NCBI RefSeq assembly: GCF_001542625.1
Contig: NZ_CP016279.1
Coordinates: 4,278,001 to 4,342,000, forward strand
Source of the DNA: Streptomyces griseochromogenes
GTDB lineage: Bacteria; Actinomycetota; Actinomycetes; Streptomycetales; Streptomycetaceae
Length of the DNA stretch: 64,000 bases
Direction: 5' to 3'
Both the position numbers and the translations under genes were made by a program. The notes below the pieces were generated by a model. The model did not search any database. It saw nothing but the letters and a program-made list of their open reading frames with translations, and had not been told where the DNA came from. This document shows, piece by piece, positions 55,861 through 63,311 of the stretch. Every line of letters begins with the position of its first letter. The stretch's first letter is position 1.

Positions 55861-56421
55861 TCAGCGGCCCAGCGCCGCCGCCCCGGCCTGCGCGTACCTC
55901 TCGTCCAGGTCGCCGGACGGGGCGCCCGCGACGCCGATGCCCGCGACCGGGGCGCCCTGGGCGGTCACCGGGGCGCCGCCCGCGAGGAACAGCGTGCCCG
56001 GGATGTCCTTCAGGTTCGGCGCCTGCTCCAGCCGCTTGGTCAGCTCGGACGTGGACGCGTTCCAGGACACGGCGGTGAACGCCTTGCGCTCGGCGGACGC
56101 GTACGACTGCGGTCCCGCCCCGTCGCCGCGCAGGGTGACGAGGGTGTTGCCGTCGCGGTCGACGACGGCCACCGACACCTGCCGGCCGTCCTTCTCGGCG
56201 GCGTCCACCGCGGCCTGCGCCGCCTTCGTGGCCGCGTCGAGGGTGAGGTGCCTGCTCTCGGTGAGCTTGCCGGGCCGGACGGCCACGGTGGCGGGCGCCG
56301 CGCCCGTGGAGTCGGCGGCACTGGCGGCGACCGTACCGACGACACCGGCACCGGCGACGGCGAGCACGGCGCCGCCGACCAGGACGCGGGTACGGCCGGC
56401 CGGCTTCTTGCGGCTGGGCAT
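55861..56421 (-). CDS. hbpS: Extracellular haem-binding sensor protein HbpS (GlcG/HbpS family)
   Basis: 186-aa GlcG/HbpS (DUF336) protein with a signal region at about 10-38 (RVLVGGAVLAVAGAGVVG). In S. reticuli HbpS is exported, binds haem and iron, and tunes the SenS kinase. Family features: LTLDAATKAAQAAVDAAEKD, VAVVDRDGNTLVTLRGDGAG, IPGTLFLAGGAPV and GIGVAGAPSGDLDERYAQAG. No classic twin-arginine is visible although the S. reticuli protein is reported as Tat-exported. It is divergent from senS with a 30-bp dyad between. Confidence 0.9.
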   Translation of the reverse strand: MPSRKKPAGRTRVLVGGAVLAVAGAGVVGTVAASAADSTGAAPATVAVRPGKLTESRHLTLDAATKAAQAAVDAAEKDGRQVSVAVVDRDGNTLVTLRGDGAGPQSYASAERKAFTAVSWNASTSELTKRLEQAPNLKDIPGTLFLAGGAPVTAQGAPVAGIGVAGAPSGDLDERYAQAGAAALGR

Positions 56422-56519
56422 GACGAAGACCCTTCTGGAGGCGGGATCAGGGGGCCGAGCGGCTCCCGTACCGATCCTCGGCCCGGATCCGGCGGCTGCC
56501 CGTCGACGGACCGGTTGCC

Positions 56520-56549
56520 CCGGGGGTCATCCGATCGGGTGACCCCCGG
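56520..56549. promoter_or_regulatory. 30-bp near-palindrome between hbpS and senS (candidate SenR operator)
   Basis: CCGGGGGTCA (56520-56529) mirrors TGACCCCCGG (56540-56549), and the centre CCGATCGG is itself a palindrome; only one pair of the 15-bp arms mismatches. Its place between divergent hbpS and senS fits a site for SenR, which in S. reticuli controls this locus. Confidence 0.6.
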
Positions 56550-56618
56550 ATGTCCCGGGCCAGGGAACAATGGAGGGTGTTTGCCCAGTTCAGCGCCATG
56601 ACGAAGGAGAAGGCACCG

Positions 56619-57791
56619 GTGGTCACGCCCGAACGCGACGACCCCCGTGCCCTCACCGTCGTCATGCACACGGCGTTCTTCGTGCTGTTGGCCGCCTCCC
56701 TCACCCGCTACCTCGCCCGGCACGCCGACGGCCCGCGTACCCCCTGGATCATCGGCCTGTCCGTGCTGCTGGCGACGCTGTACGTGCTCGGCCCGGCCCT
56801 CGGCCCCCGCCCCGCCCCGCGCCGCCTGACCTGGCTGGGCGTGGTGGTGGCGACCTGGGCGTTGCTGGTGGTCCTGGCGCCGAGCTTCGCCTGGTGCGCC
56901 GTGCCCCTCTTCTACACCGGCCTGCGCACCCTCCCGCCGCGCGCCGCGATCCCGCTGGTGGCGCTGCTGACGGCGCTGGCGGTGGCGGCCCAGCTGAGCC
57001 TCGCGGGCTGGCCGGACCCCAACGTCCTGCTCGCGCCCCCGGCCGTGGCCGCCGTGGCCACCACCGTCCACGTCGTCATGCAGCGCCAGTCGGCCCGCCG
57101 TGACGCCCTCATCACCGACCTGGTCCGCACCCGCCGCGAACTCGCCGCCACCGAGCGTCGCGAGGGCACCCTCGCCGAACGCGAACGGCTGGCCCGCGAG
57201 ATCCACGACACCCTCGCCCAGGGCCTGTCCAGCCAGCGGATGCTCCTGCAGGCCGCGGACCGCCTGTGGGACAGCGCCCCGGACACGGCCCGCGACCACG
57301 TCCGTTCGGCGGCGGCCATCGCCGAACGCAGCCTCGCCGAGGCCCGCCGCTTCGTCCACGACCTGACCCCCGCCGACCTCGCCGAGGGCGGCGGCCTGCT
57401 CCAGGCCCTGCACACGATCGCCGAACGCGAGACGACGACCACCCTCACCGTCCGCGTCCACACCGAGGGCACCCCGCCGGCCGCCCTGCCCGCCTCCGTC
57501 GAGTCGGCCCTGCTGCGCATCGCCCAGGGTGCCCTGGCCAACGTCCGCGAACACGCGGCCGCCACGACGGCGACCCTGACCCTGACCTGCCTGGACGACC
57601 AGATCGTCCTGGACGTGACCGACGACGGACGCGGCTTCGACCCCGCCACGGCCCCGGCAGCCGGGGAACGCGGCCACGGCCTCCCCGCCATCCGCGCCCG
57701 CCTGCGCCAGCTGGGCGGCACCCTGACCATCGAGTCGGCGCCGGGCGAGGGCACGGCCCTGTCGGCCGCGATCCCGCTGGAGCCCAGATGA
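56619..57791 (+). CDS. senS: Sensor histidine kinase SenS
   Basis: 390-aa histidine kinase of the NarL-partner type. Five or six membrane helices fill about residues 10-155 (VVMHTAFFVLLAASL, WIIGLSVLLATLYVLG, LGVVVATWALLVVLA). The phospho-acceptor His is in REIHDTLAQGLSSQRM and the ATPase boxes are ALANVREHA, VTDDGRGFD and GHGLPAIRARL. It has no large sensor domain, in keeping with sensing through HbpS. The GTG at 56619 has AAGGAG 9 nt upstream; ATG 56598 is the alternative. Its stop overlaps the senR start (ATGA). Confidence 0.9.
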   Translation: MVTPERDDPRALTVVMHTAFFVLLAASLTRYLARHADGPRTPWIIGLSVLLATLYVLGPALGPRPAPRRLTWLGVVVATWALLVVLAPSFAWCAVPLFYTGLRTLPPRAAIPLVALLTALAVAAQLSLAGWPDPNVLLAPPAVAAVATTVHVVMQRQSARRDALITDLVRTRRELAATERREGTLAERERLAREIHDTLAQGLSSQRMLLQAADRLWDSAPDTARDHVRSAAAIAERSLAEARRFVHDLTPADLAEGGGLLQALHTIAERETTTTLTVRVHTEGTPPAALPASVESALLRIAQGALANVREHAAATTATLTLTCLDDQIVLDVTDDGRGFDPATAPAAGERGHGLPAIRARLRQLGGTLTIESAPGEGTALSAAIPLEPR

Positions 57792-58432
57792 CCGGCACGA
57801 CCGGTGGCAACCCCGTGCGCATCCTGGTCTGCGACGACCACGCCGTCGTACGCGCCGGACTGCTGGCCCTCCTGCACAGCGCTCCGGACATCGAGGTCGT
57901 CGGCGAGGCCGGCAGCGGGGAAGAGGCGCTGGCGCTGGCCCGCAGGACGAGGCCGGACGTCGTCCTGATGGACCTCCAACTGGGCAGCGGCATGGACGGT
58001 GCGGAGACCACCCGCCGGCTGCGAGCCCTCGCCCCGGCCCCGTACGTGCTGGTCCTGACGACCTACGACACCGACGCGGACGTCACCCGCGCGATCGAGG
58101 CCGGAGCCACCGGCTATCTGCTGAAGGCGGAGCGCGCCGAGGACCTCTTCACCGCGATCCACGCCTCCGCCCAGGGCCGGCCCGCCCTCTCACCCCCGGT
58201 CGCCGACCGCGTCCTGGCCCGCCTGCGCAGTCCCCGCCCCGCCCTCACCCCCCGCGAACGCGAGATCCTCGCCCATCTCTCCCAGGGGCTGTCCAACCAC
58301 GCCATCGCCCGCGCCCTGTACATCAGCGAGGCCACGGTCAAGACTCACCTGCGTCGCATCTACGACAAACTCGGCGTGGACACGCGGGCGGGCGCCGTGG
58401 CGGTGGCGAAGGAGCAGCGGCTGCTGCCCTGA
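57788..58432 (+). CDS. senR: Response regulator SenR (NarL/FixJ type)
   Basis: 214-aa response regulator. Receiver domain (1-125) with acidic pair in VCDDHAVVRAG, phospho-Asp in VVLMDLQLG, Thr in LVLTTYDTD and Lys in YLLKAE. LuxR-type HTH at about 150-210 (LTPREREILAHLSQGLSNHAIARALYISEATVKTHL pattern). It overlaps senS by 4 bp. In S. reticuli SenR regulates hbpS, itself and furS-cpeB, so this gene probably ties haem/iron and peroxide sensing to KatG here. Confidence 0.93.
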   Translation: MTGTTGGNPVRILVCDDHAVVRAGLLALLHSAPDIEVVGEAGSGEEALALARRTRPDVVLMDLQLGSGMDGAETTRRLRALAPAPYVLVLTTYDTDADVTRAIEAGATGYLLKAERAEDLFTAIHASAQGRPALSPPVADRVLARLRSPRPALTPREREILAHLSQGLSNHAIARALYISEATVKTHLRRIYDKLGVDTRAGAVAVAKEQRLLP

Positions 58433-58464
58433 CACGCCCACCGCTGCCGCCCCTGCTCCGGGCC

Positions 58465-58677
58465 TCAGCCGAACAGGTTCCGTACCCGGATCGTCTCGAC
58501 GCGTCGCCAGATGCCGCCGGGCAGCAGGAGCCAGTCGCCGGCCGTGCCACGGGCACTCGACCGCGGCGGACCGCCCGTCGCCCGCGGTGCCGGGACCCGC
58601 GTCGTGCCGCGTGCCGGCTGCCGGTCGCGGCCGTGGGAGCGTCCCGTCCGTCGCCGGGCTCGGGCGCGCCTGCTCAC
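58465..58677 (-). CDS. Candidate small basic protein
   Basis: 70-aa Arg-rich ORF with consistent third-position G/C. The GTG at 58677 has GGGAGGGG 3-7 nt upstream. The N-terminal half is disordered and basic; the end reads GDWLLLPGGIWRRVETIRVR, which looks like a folded strand-turn-strand. No family is recognised. It converges with senR. The rest of the gap (58678-58998, 321 bp) shows nothing convincing. Confidence 0.4.
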   Translation of the reverse strand: MSRRARARRRTGRSHGRDRQPARGTTRVPAPRATGGPPRSSARGTAGDWLLLPGGIWRRVETIRVRNLFG

Positions 58678-58998
58678 GGCCCCTCCCACGGGCGGCGTAC
58701 CCGGGTGTTCGCAACCCGGGCGGTAAGCCGCCGTGCGTCGCCCGTTGGCGCATGCATGATCACTCACTCCTCGACCGTCCTCGCCTTCCTCAACCATGTA
58801 CCCCGAAAACGCTTGCGCGAGATGGGGCCGGAAGGGACCGCACACCCAGGTGATCCGACGGTATCGCCGCCGAGGCCCGGCCGCCGTCCGTCATGCCCGC
58901 GGAGGCTCATCGGTGGCGGGGCGGCCAGGCCTCGCGCAGCGTGGAGACGAGGGGGCGACCGGTCGGGCGGCGGGAGAGCCGCGGGAGAGGTGGGACAC

Positions 58999-59442
58999 AT
59001 GGACAGGGACGTCGCCATGCCGAGGATCGTGGTCGGTGTCGACGGGTCGCCGTCCTCGTACGCGGCGCTGCGCTGGGCCGTGCGCTACGCCGGACTCGTC
59101 GGTGGCAGCGTGGACGCGGTCGTCGCATGGGAACTGCCGGGCCTGCAGGGCTGGTCGGGGCCCGCCGTGGACATGGACGTCGACGAGGACGACGCCCGGG
59201 AGCGGATGCGCCAGGAGCTGGCCGACGTGCTGGGCGAGGGCACGGCCCGGTCGGTCACCACACACGTGGTGCACGGTAACCCGGCCGACGTCCTGCTGCG
59301 TGCCGCCGAGGGAGCCGAGGTCCTGGTCGTCGGCAGCCGGGGCAGGGGCGGCTTCACCCGCGCCCTGCTCGGTTCCACCAGCCAGCACGTCTCCCAGCAC
59401 GCGAGCTGCCCGGTCGTGATCGTCCGCGCCGATCACACGTGA
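58999..59442 (+). CDS. Universal stress protein (UspA family)
   Basis: 147-aa single Usp domain. Opening strand and loop IVVGVDGSPSSYAALRWAV, and the ATP-binding motif VVGSRGRGGFTRALLGSTSQHVSQHASCPVVIVR (G2xG9GS/T) are intact, so ATP binding is likely. It begins a stretch of dormancy-type genes. ATG 58999 has GGAGAGG upstream; ATG 59017 is the alternative. Confidence 0.93.
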   Translation: MDRDVAMPRIVVGVDGSPSSYAALRWAVRYAGLVGGSVDAVVAWELPGLQGWSGPAVDMDVDEDDARERMRQELADVLGEGTARSVTTHVVHGNPADVLLRAAEGAEVLVVGSRGRGGFTRALLGSTSQHVSQHASCPVVIVRADHT

Positions 59443-59497
59443 GCCGTCCGACCCCGTCGGGCCGTGCCGTCCGTCGCCCGCGTGCGGCAGCCGATCC

Positions 59498-59800
59498 CAC
59501 CTGCGATCTCACCTGCGATCGGACCTGCCGAAGGCCGTCCCGCAGGACGAAGCCGGCATCGCCGAGGAGATCCGTGGCGATACCTTCGTGACAGTCTTCG
59601 GCACCCACTCGGCGGCGGTGCGCATCGAGGTGCACGATGGTGTCGTGACGCTTACGGGCCGGGTCCGCGAAACGGCCCCGGTGCCGCTCGCCGTCCGCCC
59701 CGCGCGAGCCGTGGCCGGCGCGACGGACGTGCGGCGCGCACCGCCCGGTCCGCCTCGTCACCCGGACCTTCCGGACGCCGTGCGGGCCCGAATGTCCTGA
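59498..59800 (+). pseudogene. BON-domain remnant (C-terminal piece of a CBS-BON-type protein)
   Basis: The open frame reads AVPQDEAGIAEEIRGDTF, then AVRIEVHDGVVTLTGRVRET and PLAVRPARAVAGATDVRR, a BON domain with its typical IxVxxGVVTLxGxV core. The N-terminal part (CBS pair) and any ribosome-binding site are absent, so it looks like a truncated relic. A shorter 70-aa ORF could start at GTG 59588 but would cut the domain. A CBS-only gene lies 0.85 kb downstream. Confidence 0.55.
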
Positions 59801-59836
59801 CGGGCGGCCGTCGGCAGGCGAGAGGAGGCGGCGACC

Positions 59837-60439
59837 ATGACACGGACACCTCCCACGACGGTGGCACGGGTGCGGCTGTGGCGGTGGCGGCCCAACACCC
59901 TCAAGCGGCACAGCGACGTCGTCGAAGCCTGGATCGTGCTCGCCACCTGGATCCTCGCCCTGCTGGCGGGAGTGCTCACGGGGCAGGCGGCGGCCCGTTC
60001 CATGGACTCGGCGCTCTCCGCGCGGCGGGCCCAGGTGCACGCCATGTCCGCCGTGCTCACCGACGGCGCGGCGAAGGCCCCGCCCGCGGCCGGCGGATAC
60101 GACGACGGCCGGGTGTGGGCCACCGTGCGCTGGACGAGCGCGGACGGAGCCGTGCACACGGACCGGGCGAAGGTGTACCCGGGCGCCCCGGCCGGCAGCC
60201 GGGTCACGGTGTGGACCAACGACACGGGCCGGATCGTCGCCGCGCCCACCACCCCGACCGAAGGCATGCTGCAGACGGTCCTCGCCGGTGTCCTCGTGGC
60301 TCAGGTCGCCGGTACGGCCGTCTGGGCCTCGGGCCGACTGGTGCGCGCCCGGCTCGTCCGGCGACGGCTGGCCGAATGGGACGAGGAATGGAAGCGGGTC
60401 GGGCCCGAGTGGCGGAACCTGAGCGGGGGCAGGGGCTGA
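59837..60439 (+). CDS. Rv1733c-like two-helix membrane protein
   Basis: 200-aa protein with two membrane helices (about 29-51: VVEAWIVLATWILALLAGVLTG pattern, and about 141-163: MLQTVLAGVLVAQVAGTAV) around an extracytoplasmic domain (WATVRWTSADGAVHTDRAKV, GSRVTVWTNDTGRIV). It matches the actinobacterial Rv1733c family, a dormancy-induced membrane protein in Mycobacterium with unknown function. Strong GAGGAGG 6-9 nt before the ATG. Neighbours (Usp, CBS) support a hypoxia or stress regulon. Confidence 0.85.
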   Translation: MTRTPPTTVARVRLWRWRPNTLKRHSDVVEAWIVLATWILALLAGVLTGQAAARSMDSALSARRAQVHAMSAVLTDGAAKAPPAAGGYDDGRVWATVRWTSADGAVHTDRAKVYPGAPAGSRVTVWTNDTGRIVAAPTTPTEGMLQTVLAGVLVAQVAGTAVWASGRLVRARLVRRRLAEWDEEWKRVGPEWRNLSGGRG

Positions 60440-60644
60440 TCAGCGAAAACCGGCGCGGCTTTCAGCGTCTCGACGCCCCGGGGAGACGAGTCGCCGTGAT
60501 GTTCTGCTACGACGACCACGACAACGGCGGGCGGGTCCGGGCCGCTGTGCTCGCCGGCGGGGATCGACGCGGGAGTGCCGTCGGCCGTCCTGCGGGGCAG
60601 TTCCGGCGCCCGGCCCGGACGGCGGTGAGCGGGAGGAGACAGTC

Positions 60645-61163
60645 GTGGAGGAGAGGCTTTCGGTGCGCGCCCTGATGAACGAGGCGCCGTACTCGATCAG
60701 CGAGGACGAGACGCTGCTGATGGCCTGGGAGGTCATGGAGCGGTCCGGGCAGCGCCATCTGCCGGTGGTCCGGCCGGACGGCTGCTGTGCCGGAGTTCTG
60801 GACGGCGCGGAGCTGGCCGTCGCCTGTGCGGCACCCGCGGTGACCCTGTCCCGTCGGAGGGTGGGCGACCTCGTGCACGGGCGCCGCACGGTCACGGTCC
60901 ATCCGGAGGAGTCGACGCTGCGCGCGGCGGCCGTGATGACGGAGGAGCACATGGACGCGCTGCCGGTCACCGACGCGCACGGACGACTGACCGGCCTGCT
61001 CACCGCGCGGGACTACGTCGTCGCCGCCGCGGGCTCGCACCGGCGCACCGGACCGGCTCCGGCACCGGCACGGGAGCCGTCCCGTCCGCCCCACACGCGT
61101 GCCACGCTGTCCGGGCTGCCGCCTCGCCGAAGGGACCGGGAACGCGGCATTCCCATCCCGTAG
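60645..61163 (+). CDS. CBS-domain pair protein
   Basis: 172-aa protein made of two CBS motifs (about 5-65 and 70-130) and a disordered basic tail. Typical strands: VRALMNEAPYSISEDETLLMAW, RHLPVVRPDG, TVTVHPEESTLRAAAVM and LPVTDAHGRLTGLLTARDY. Such pairs bind adenine nucleotides. GTG at 60645 has GGGAGGAG 6 nt upstream. It follows the Rv1733c-like gene by 205 bp. Confidence 0.9.
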   Translation: MEERLSVRALMNEAPYSISEDETLLMAWEVMERSGQRHLPVVRPDGCCAGVLDGAELAVACAAPAVTLSRRRVGDLVHGRRTVTVHPEESTLRAAAVMTEEHMDALPVTDAHGRLTGLLTARDYVVAAAGSHRRTGPAPAPAREPSRPPHTRATLSGLPPRRRDRERGIPIP

Positions 61164-61247
61164 GGGCCGTAGGGGAGATCGGCCGGCTCGGGGCGCTCCA
61201 CACGGCCGCGCACACACCGGCGTGCCGCCCCCGGGTGCCATGCCGCC

Positions 61248-62183
61248 CTAGCCGCGCAGCGCCTCGAACGCTTGCCGTGCACTGTTCGCGATAGCGAAGT
61301 CGATGTCCGGTGCCAGGCCCGCCCGCCGGTCCGCGCGGGTGAGCGCGGCCATGGCCACCCGGTCGCCCGAGTCCGCCTCCACCACGCCGATCTCGTGCCG
61401 CAGATGCAGGAACGTGCCCGTCTTGCCGCTCCATCGCAGGGAGTCCGCGCGCAGTTCACCGGCGAGCCGCTGGGTGAAGACCTGAAGGCCCATCAACCTG
61501 CGCACCTCGGCCGTCGCCCGGGGATACGAGACCTCGTCCCGCCACACCCGCTGCAAAAGATCCACGAGCGCCGCGGCCGAGCCGAGGTTGGCACGGGCCG
61601 GATCCAGGGTCTCGATGGTGTGCCGGCCCGCGCGCTCGTCGCGAACGGCCAGTTCCAGGGCGAGGGAGAAGTCGTTGCCCGCGGCACCGGCGGCACATTC
61701 GTACATGTGGTTCATCCGGTGCCGGATCCGTATGCCTTCGCAACCCCACGCGCGCAGGCGCGCGTCGACGTCCGCCGGCGGCACCAGCTCGAACAGCGCG
61801 TCGGCGGCAGCGTTGTCGCTCACCGACAGCATCAGCAGAAGCAGATCACCGACGGCCACCGTGGCCGGATGCCGGAACGCCGCGAGCCCGGTGGGTCCGA
61901 CGCTGCTCGTGGCCGGGTCGAGCGTCACCGGGCGTGCCGGGTCGAGGTCCCCGGCCGCGATCCGGTCCAGCACGGCCAGGGCGAGCGGGACCTTCGCCAC
62001 CGAGGCCAGGGGCAGCGGCTCCCCGACGTCGAAACCGAGCTGTTCGCCCGAGTCGATGTCGCGGGCGAGGAACGAACCGCGGACCCCGAGGGCCGCCCAG
62101 TCCCGTGCGATCGCCTCGGCGACGTCGAGGAGGCCGCCGTCACCGGCCACGCAGGCCGGCCGGTGGGCCGCTGCCGCGCTCAT
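61248..62183 (-). CDS. blaB: BlaB-like serine beta-lactamase-fold regulator/enzyme
   Basis: 311-aa protein of the class A beta-lactamase/PBP fold. SxxK is Ser61-Val-Ala-Lys64, SDN is 122-124, KTG is 254-256. There is no signal peptide, so it stays in the cytoplasm, unlike a true secreted lactamase. In S. cacaoi, cytoplasmic BlaB with these motifs acts with the LysR protein BlaA to control blaL. Its start overlaps the LysR stop (ATGA), which gives the same gene order as blaA-blaB. It could also be a real cytoplasmic serine hydrolase. Confidence 0.85.
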   Translation of the reverse strand: MSAAAAHRPACVAGDGGLLDVAEAIARDWAALGVRGSFLARDIDSGEQLGFDVGEPLPLASVAKVPLALAVLDRIAAGDLDPARPVTLDPATSSVGPTGLAAFRHPATVAVGDLLLLMLSVSDNAAADALFELVPPADVDARLRAWGCEGIRIRHRMNHMYECAAGAAGNDFSLALELAVRDERAGRHTIETLDPARANLGSAAALVDLLQRVWRDEVSYPRATAEVRRLMGLQVFTQRLAGELRADSLRWSGKTGTFLHLRHEIGVVEADSGDRVAMAALTRADRRAGLAPDIDFAIANSARQAFEALRG

Positions 62184-63181
62184 CCGCGTGCCGCCAGCCG
62201 CGCCGGAACGTCCTCGCCCGCGGATCCGGCCCGCCGGGGATCCGGCGGGCCGGTCGCCGCGCCGGCGGCGCCCGCGAGCGAGACGACCAGCCAGTCGGGC
62301 ACGTCCACCGCGCCCCGCTGCCGCGGTGTCCCGCGCACGTCGTAGCCACGGTGCAGCGAGACATCGGCAAGCGGCGCCCACCTCGCGCCGTGCTGCCGTG
62401 CGAACGGCTCGGCACACAAGAGCACCGACCGGCCGGCCAGGGTCTCGGCGAGCGCGGTGGCCGCCGGTCCGGCCGACCGGATCAGCCCTTCGGGCAGCCC
62501 GGACCGAGCGGCGGCACGCGCCAGCCTGTCGTACGCGTACGGCACTTCGTCCTCCGCCGGGACCAGGAGCGGCAGAGCGGTGGGAAGGCCACCGCTCGCG
62601 GCCCGGCTCCGGCGCGGCCGCAGGTCCTCCAAGTGCACCGCCCGCCCTCGGCTCGTGCGGGCCCCGGCGTGCGCCGGCCGCGGTTCGTCGGGCGGCGGCG
62701 CCGACGCCAGGCCGAGCGGGACCCGCAGCGCGGCTTGCTCCGGGGCGACACGCACCAGCGCGTAGGCGAGCGAACCGTCGGCCAGCCCGGCCTCCCGTTC
62801 CTCCGGCGGCAGTTCGCGTACGCCGAGCGTGATCCCGCGTTCGGCACCGGAGCGGATCACGCGCGCCAGCGCCGCAGGAGCGCAGTCCGCGGGCACCCCG
62901 ACGGCAAGCACCCGCGCCTGCCGGGCCGAGCGGGCGGCCCGGCCCAGCCGCTCGGCCCGGTCCAGCACGTCCCGCGCGTACGGAAGCAGCAGCATGCCGA
63001 ACTCGGTCGTCGAGACCTGCCGCCGCGACCGGTCGAACAGCGGGCCCCCGAAGTGCGCCTCCAGCGTCTTGATACGGCGGCTGAGGAGCGGCTGGGCGAT
63101 CCCGAGCCGCTCGGCGGCACGCGAAAAGCTCGACTCGTCGACGGTGGCGACGTATGCCTCCAGGTGCGCGAGGAGATCCAT
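62180..63181 (-). CDS. blaA: LysR-family regulator (BlaA-like)
   Basis: 333-aa LysR-type regulator. HTH at about 3-62 (FSRAAERLGIAQPLLSRRIKTLEAHFG pattern), followed by the effector domain. A Pro/Arg-rich insertion around 170-205 makes it longer than the usual ~300 aa. It is divergent from the beta-lactamase gene, 130 bp apart, and coupled to blaB, as in the S. cacaoi blaA-blaB/blaL system that induces beta-lactamase. Confidence 0.88.
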   Translation of the reverse strand: MDLLAHLEAYVATVDESSFSRAAERLGIAQPLLSRRIKTLEAHFGGPLFDRSRRQVSTTEFGMLLLPYARDVLDRAERLGRAARSARQARVLAVGVPADCAPAALARVIRSGAERGITLGVRELPPEEREAGLADGSLAYALVRVAPEQAALRVPLGLASAPPPDEPRPAHAGARTSRGRAVHLEDLRPRRSRAASGGLPTALPLLVPAEDEVPYAYDRLARAAARSGLPEGLIRSAGPAATALAETLAGRSVLLCAEPFARQHGARWAPLADVSLHRGYDVRGTPRQRGAVDVPDWLVVSLAGAAGAATGPPDPRRAGSAGEDVPARLAARG

Positions 63182-63189
63182 CCAGCAGT

Positions 63190-63206
63190 CATATCAATAA
63201 GTTATG
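63190..63206. promoter_or_regulatory. LysR-type operator in the blaA/bla intergenic region
   Basis: CATATCAATAAGTTATG (63190-63206) has the ATA-N9-TAT / T-N11-A form of LysR boxes and lies in an AT-rich patch between the divergent genes. It is the best candidate for BlaA binding. Confidence 0.55.
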
Positions 63207-63311
63207 GCGTCTTCAAAGTTCACTCTTGGACATGGATGGAGTCCTCCTGTTTCGCTGTCCCCGTCGAAGATCCACCAAGCCGACGACGGACGACCTGGGA
63301 GAACTCCGCAC

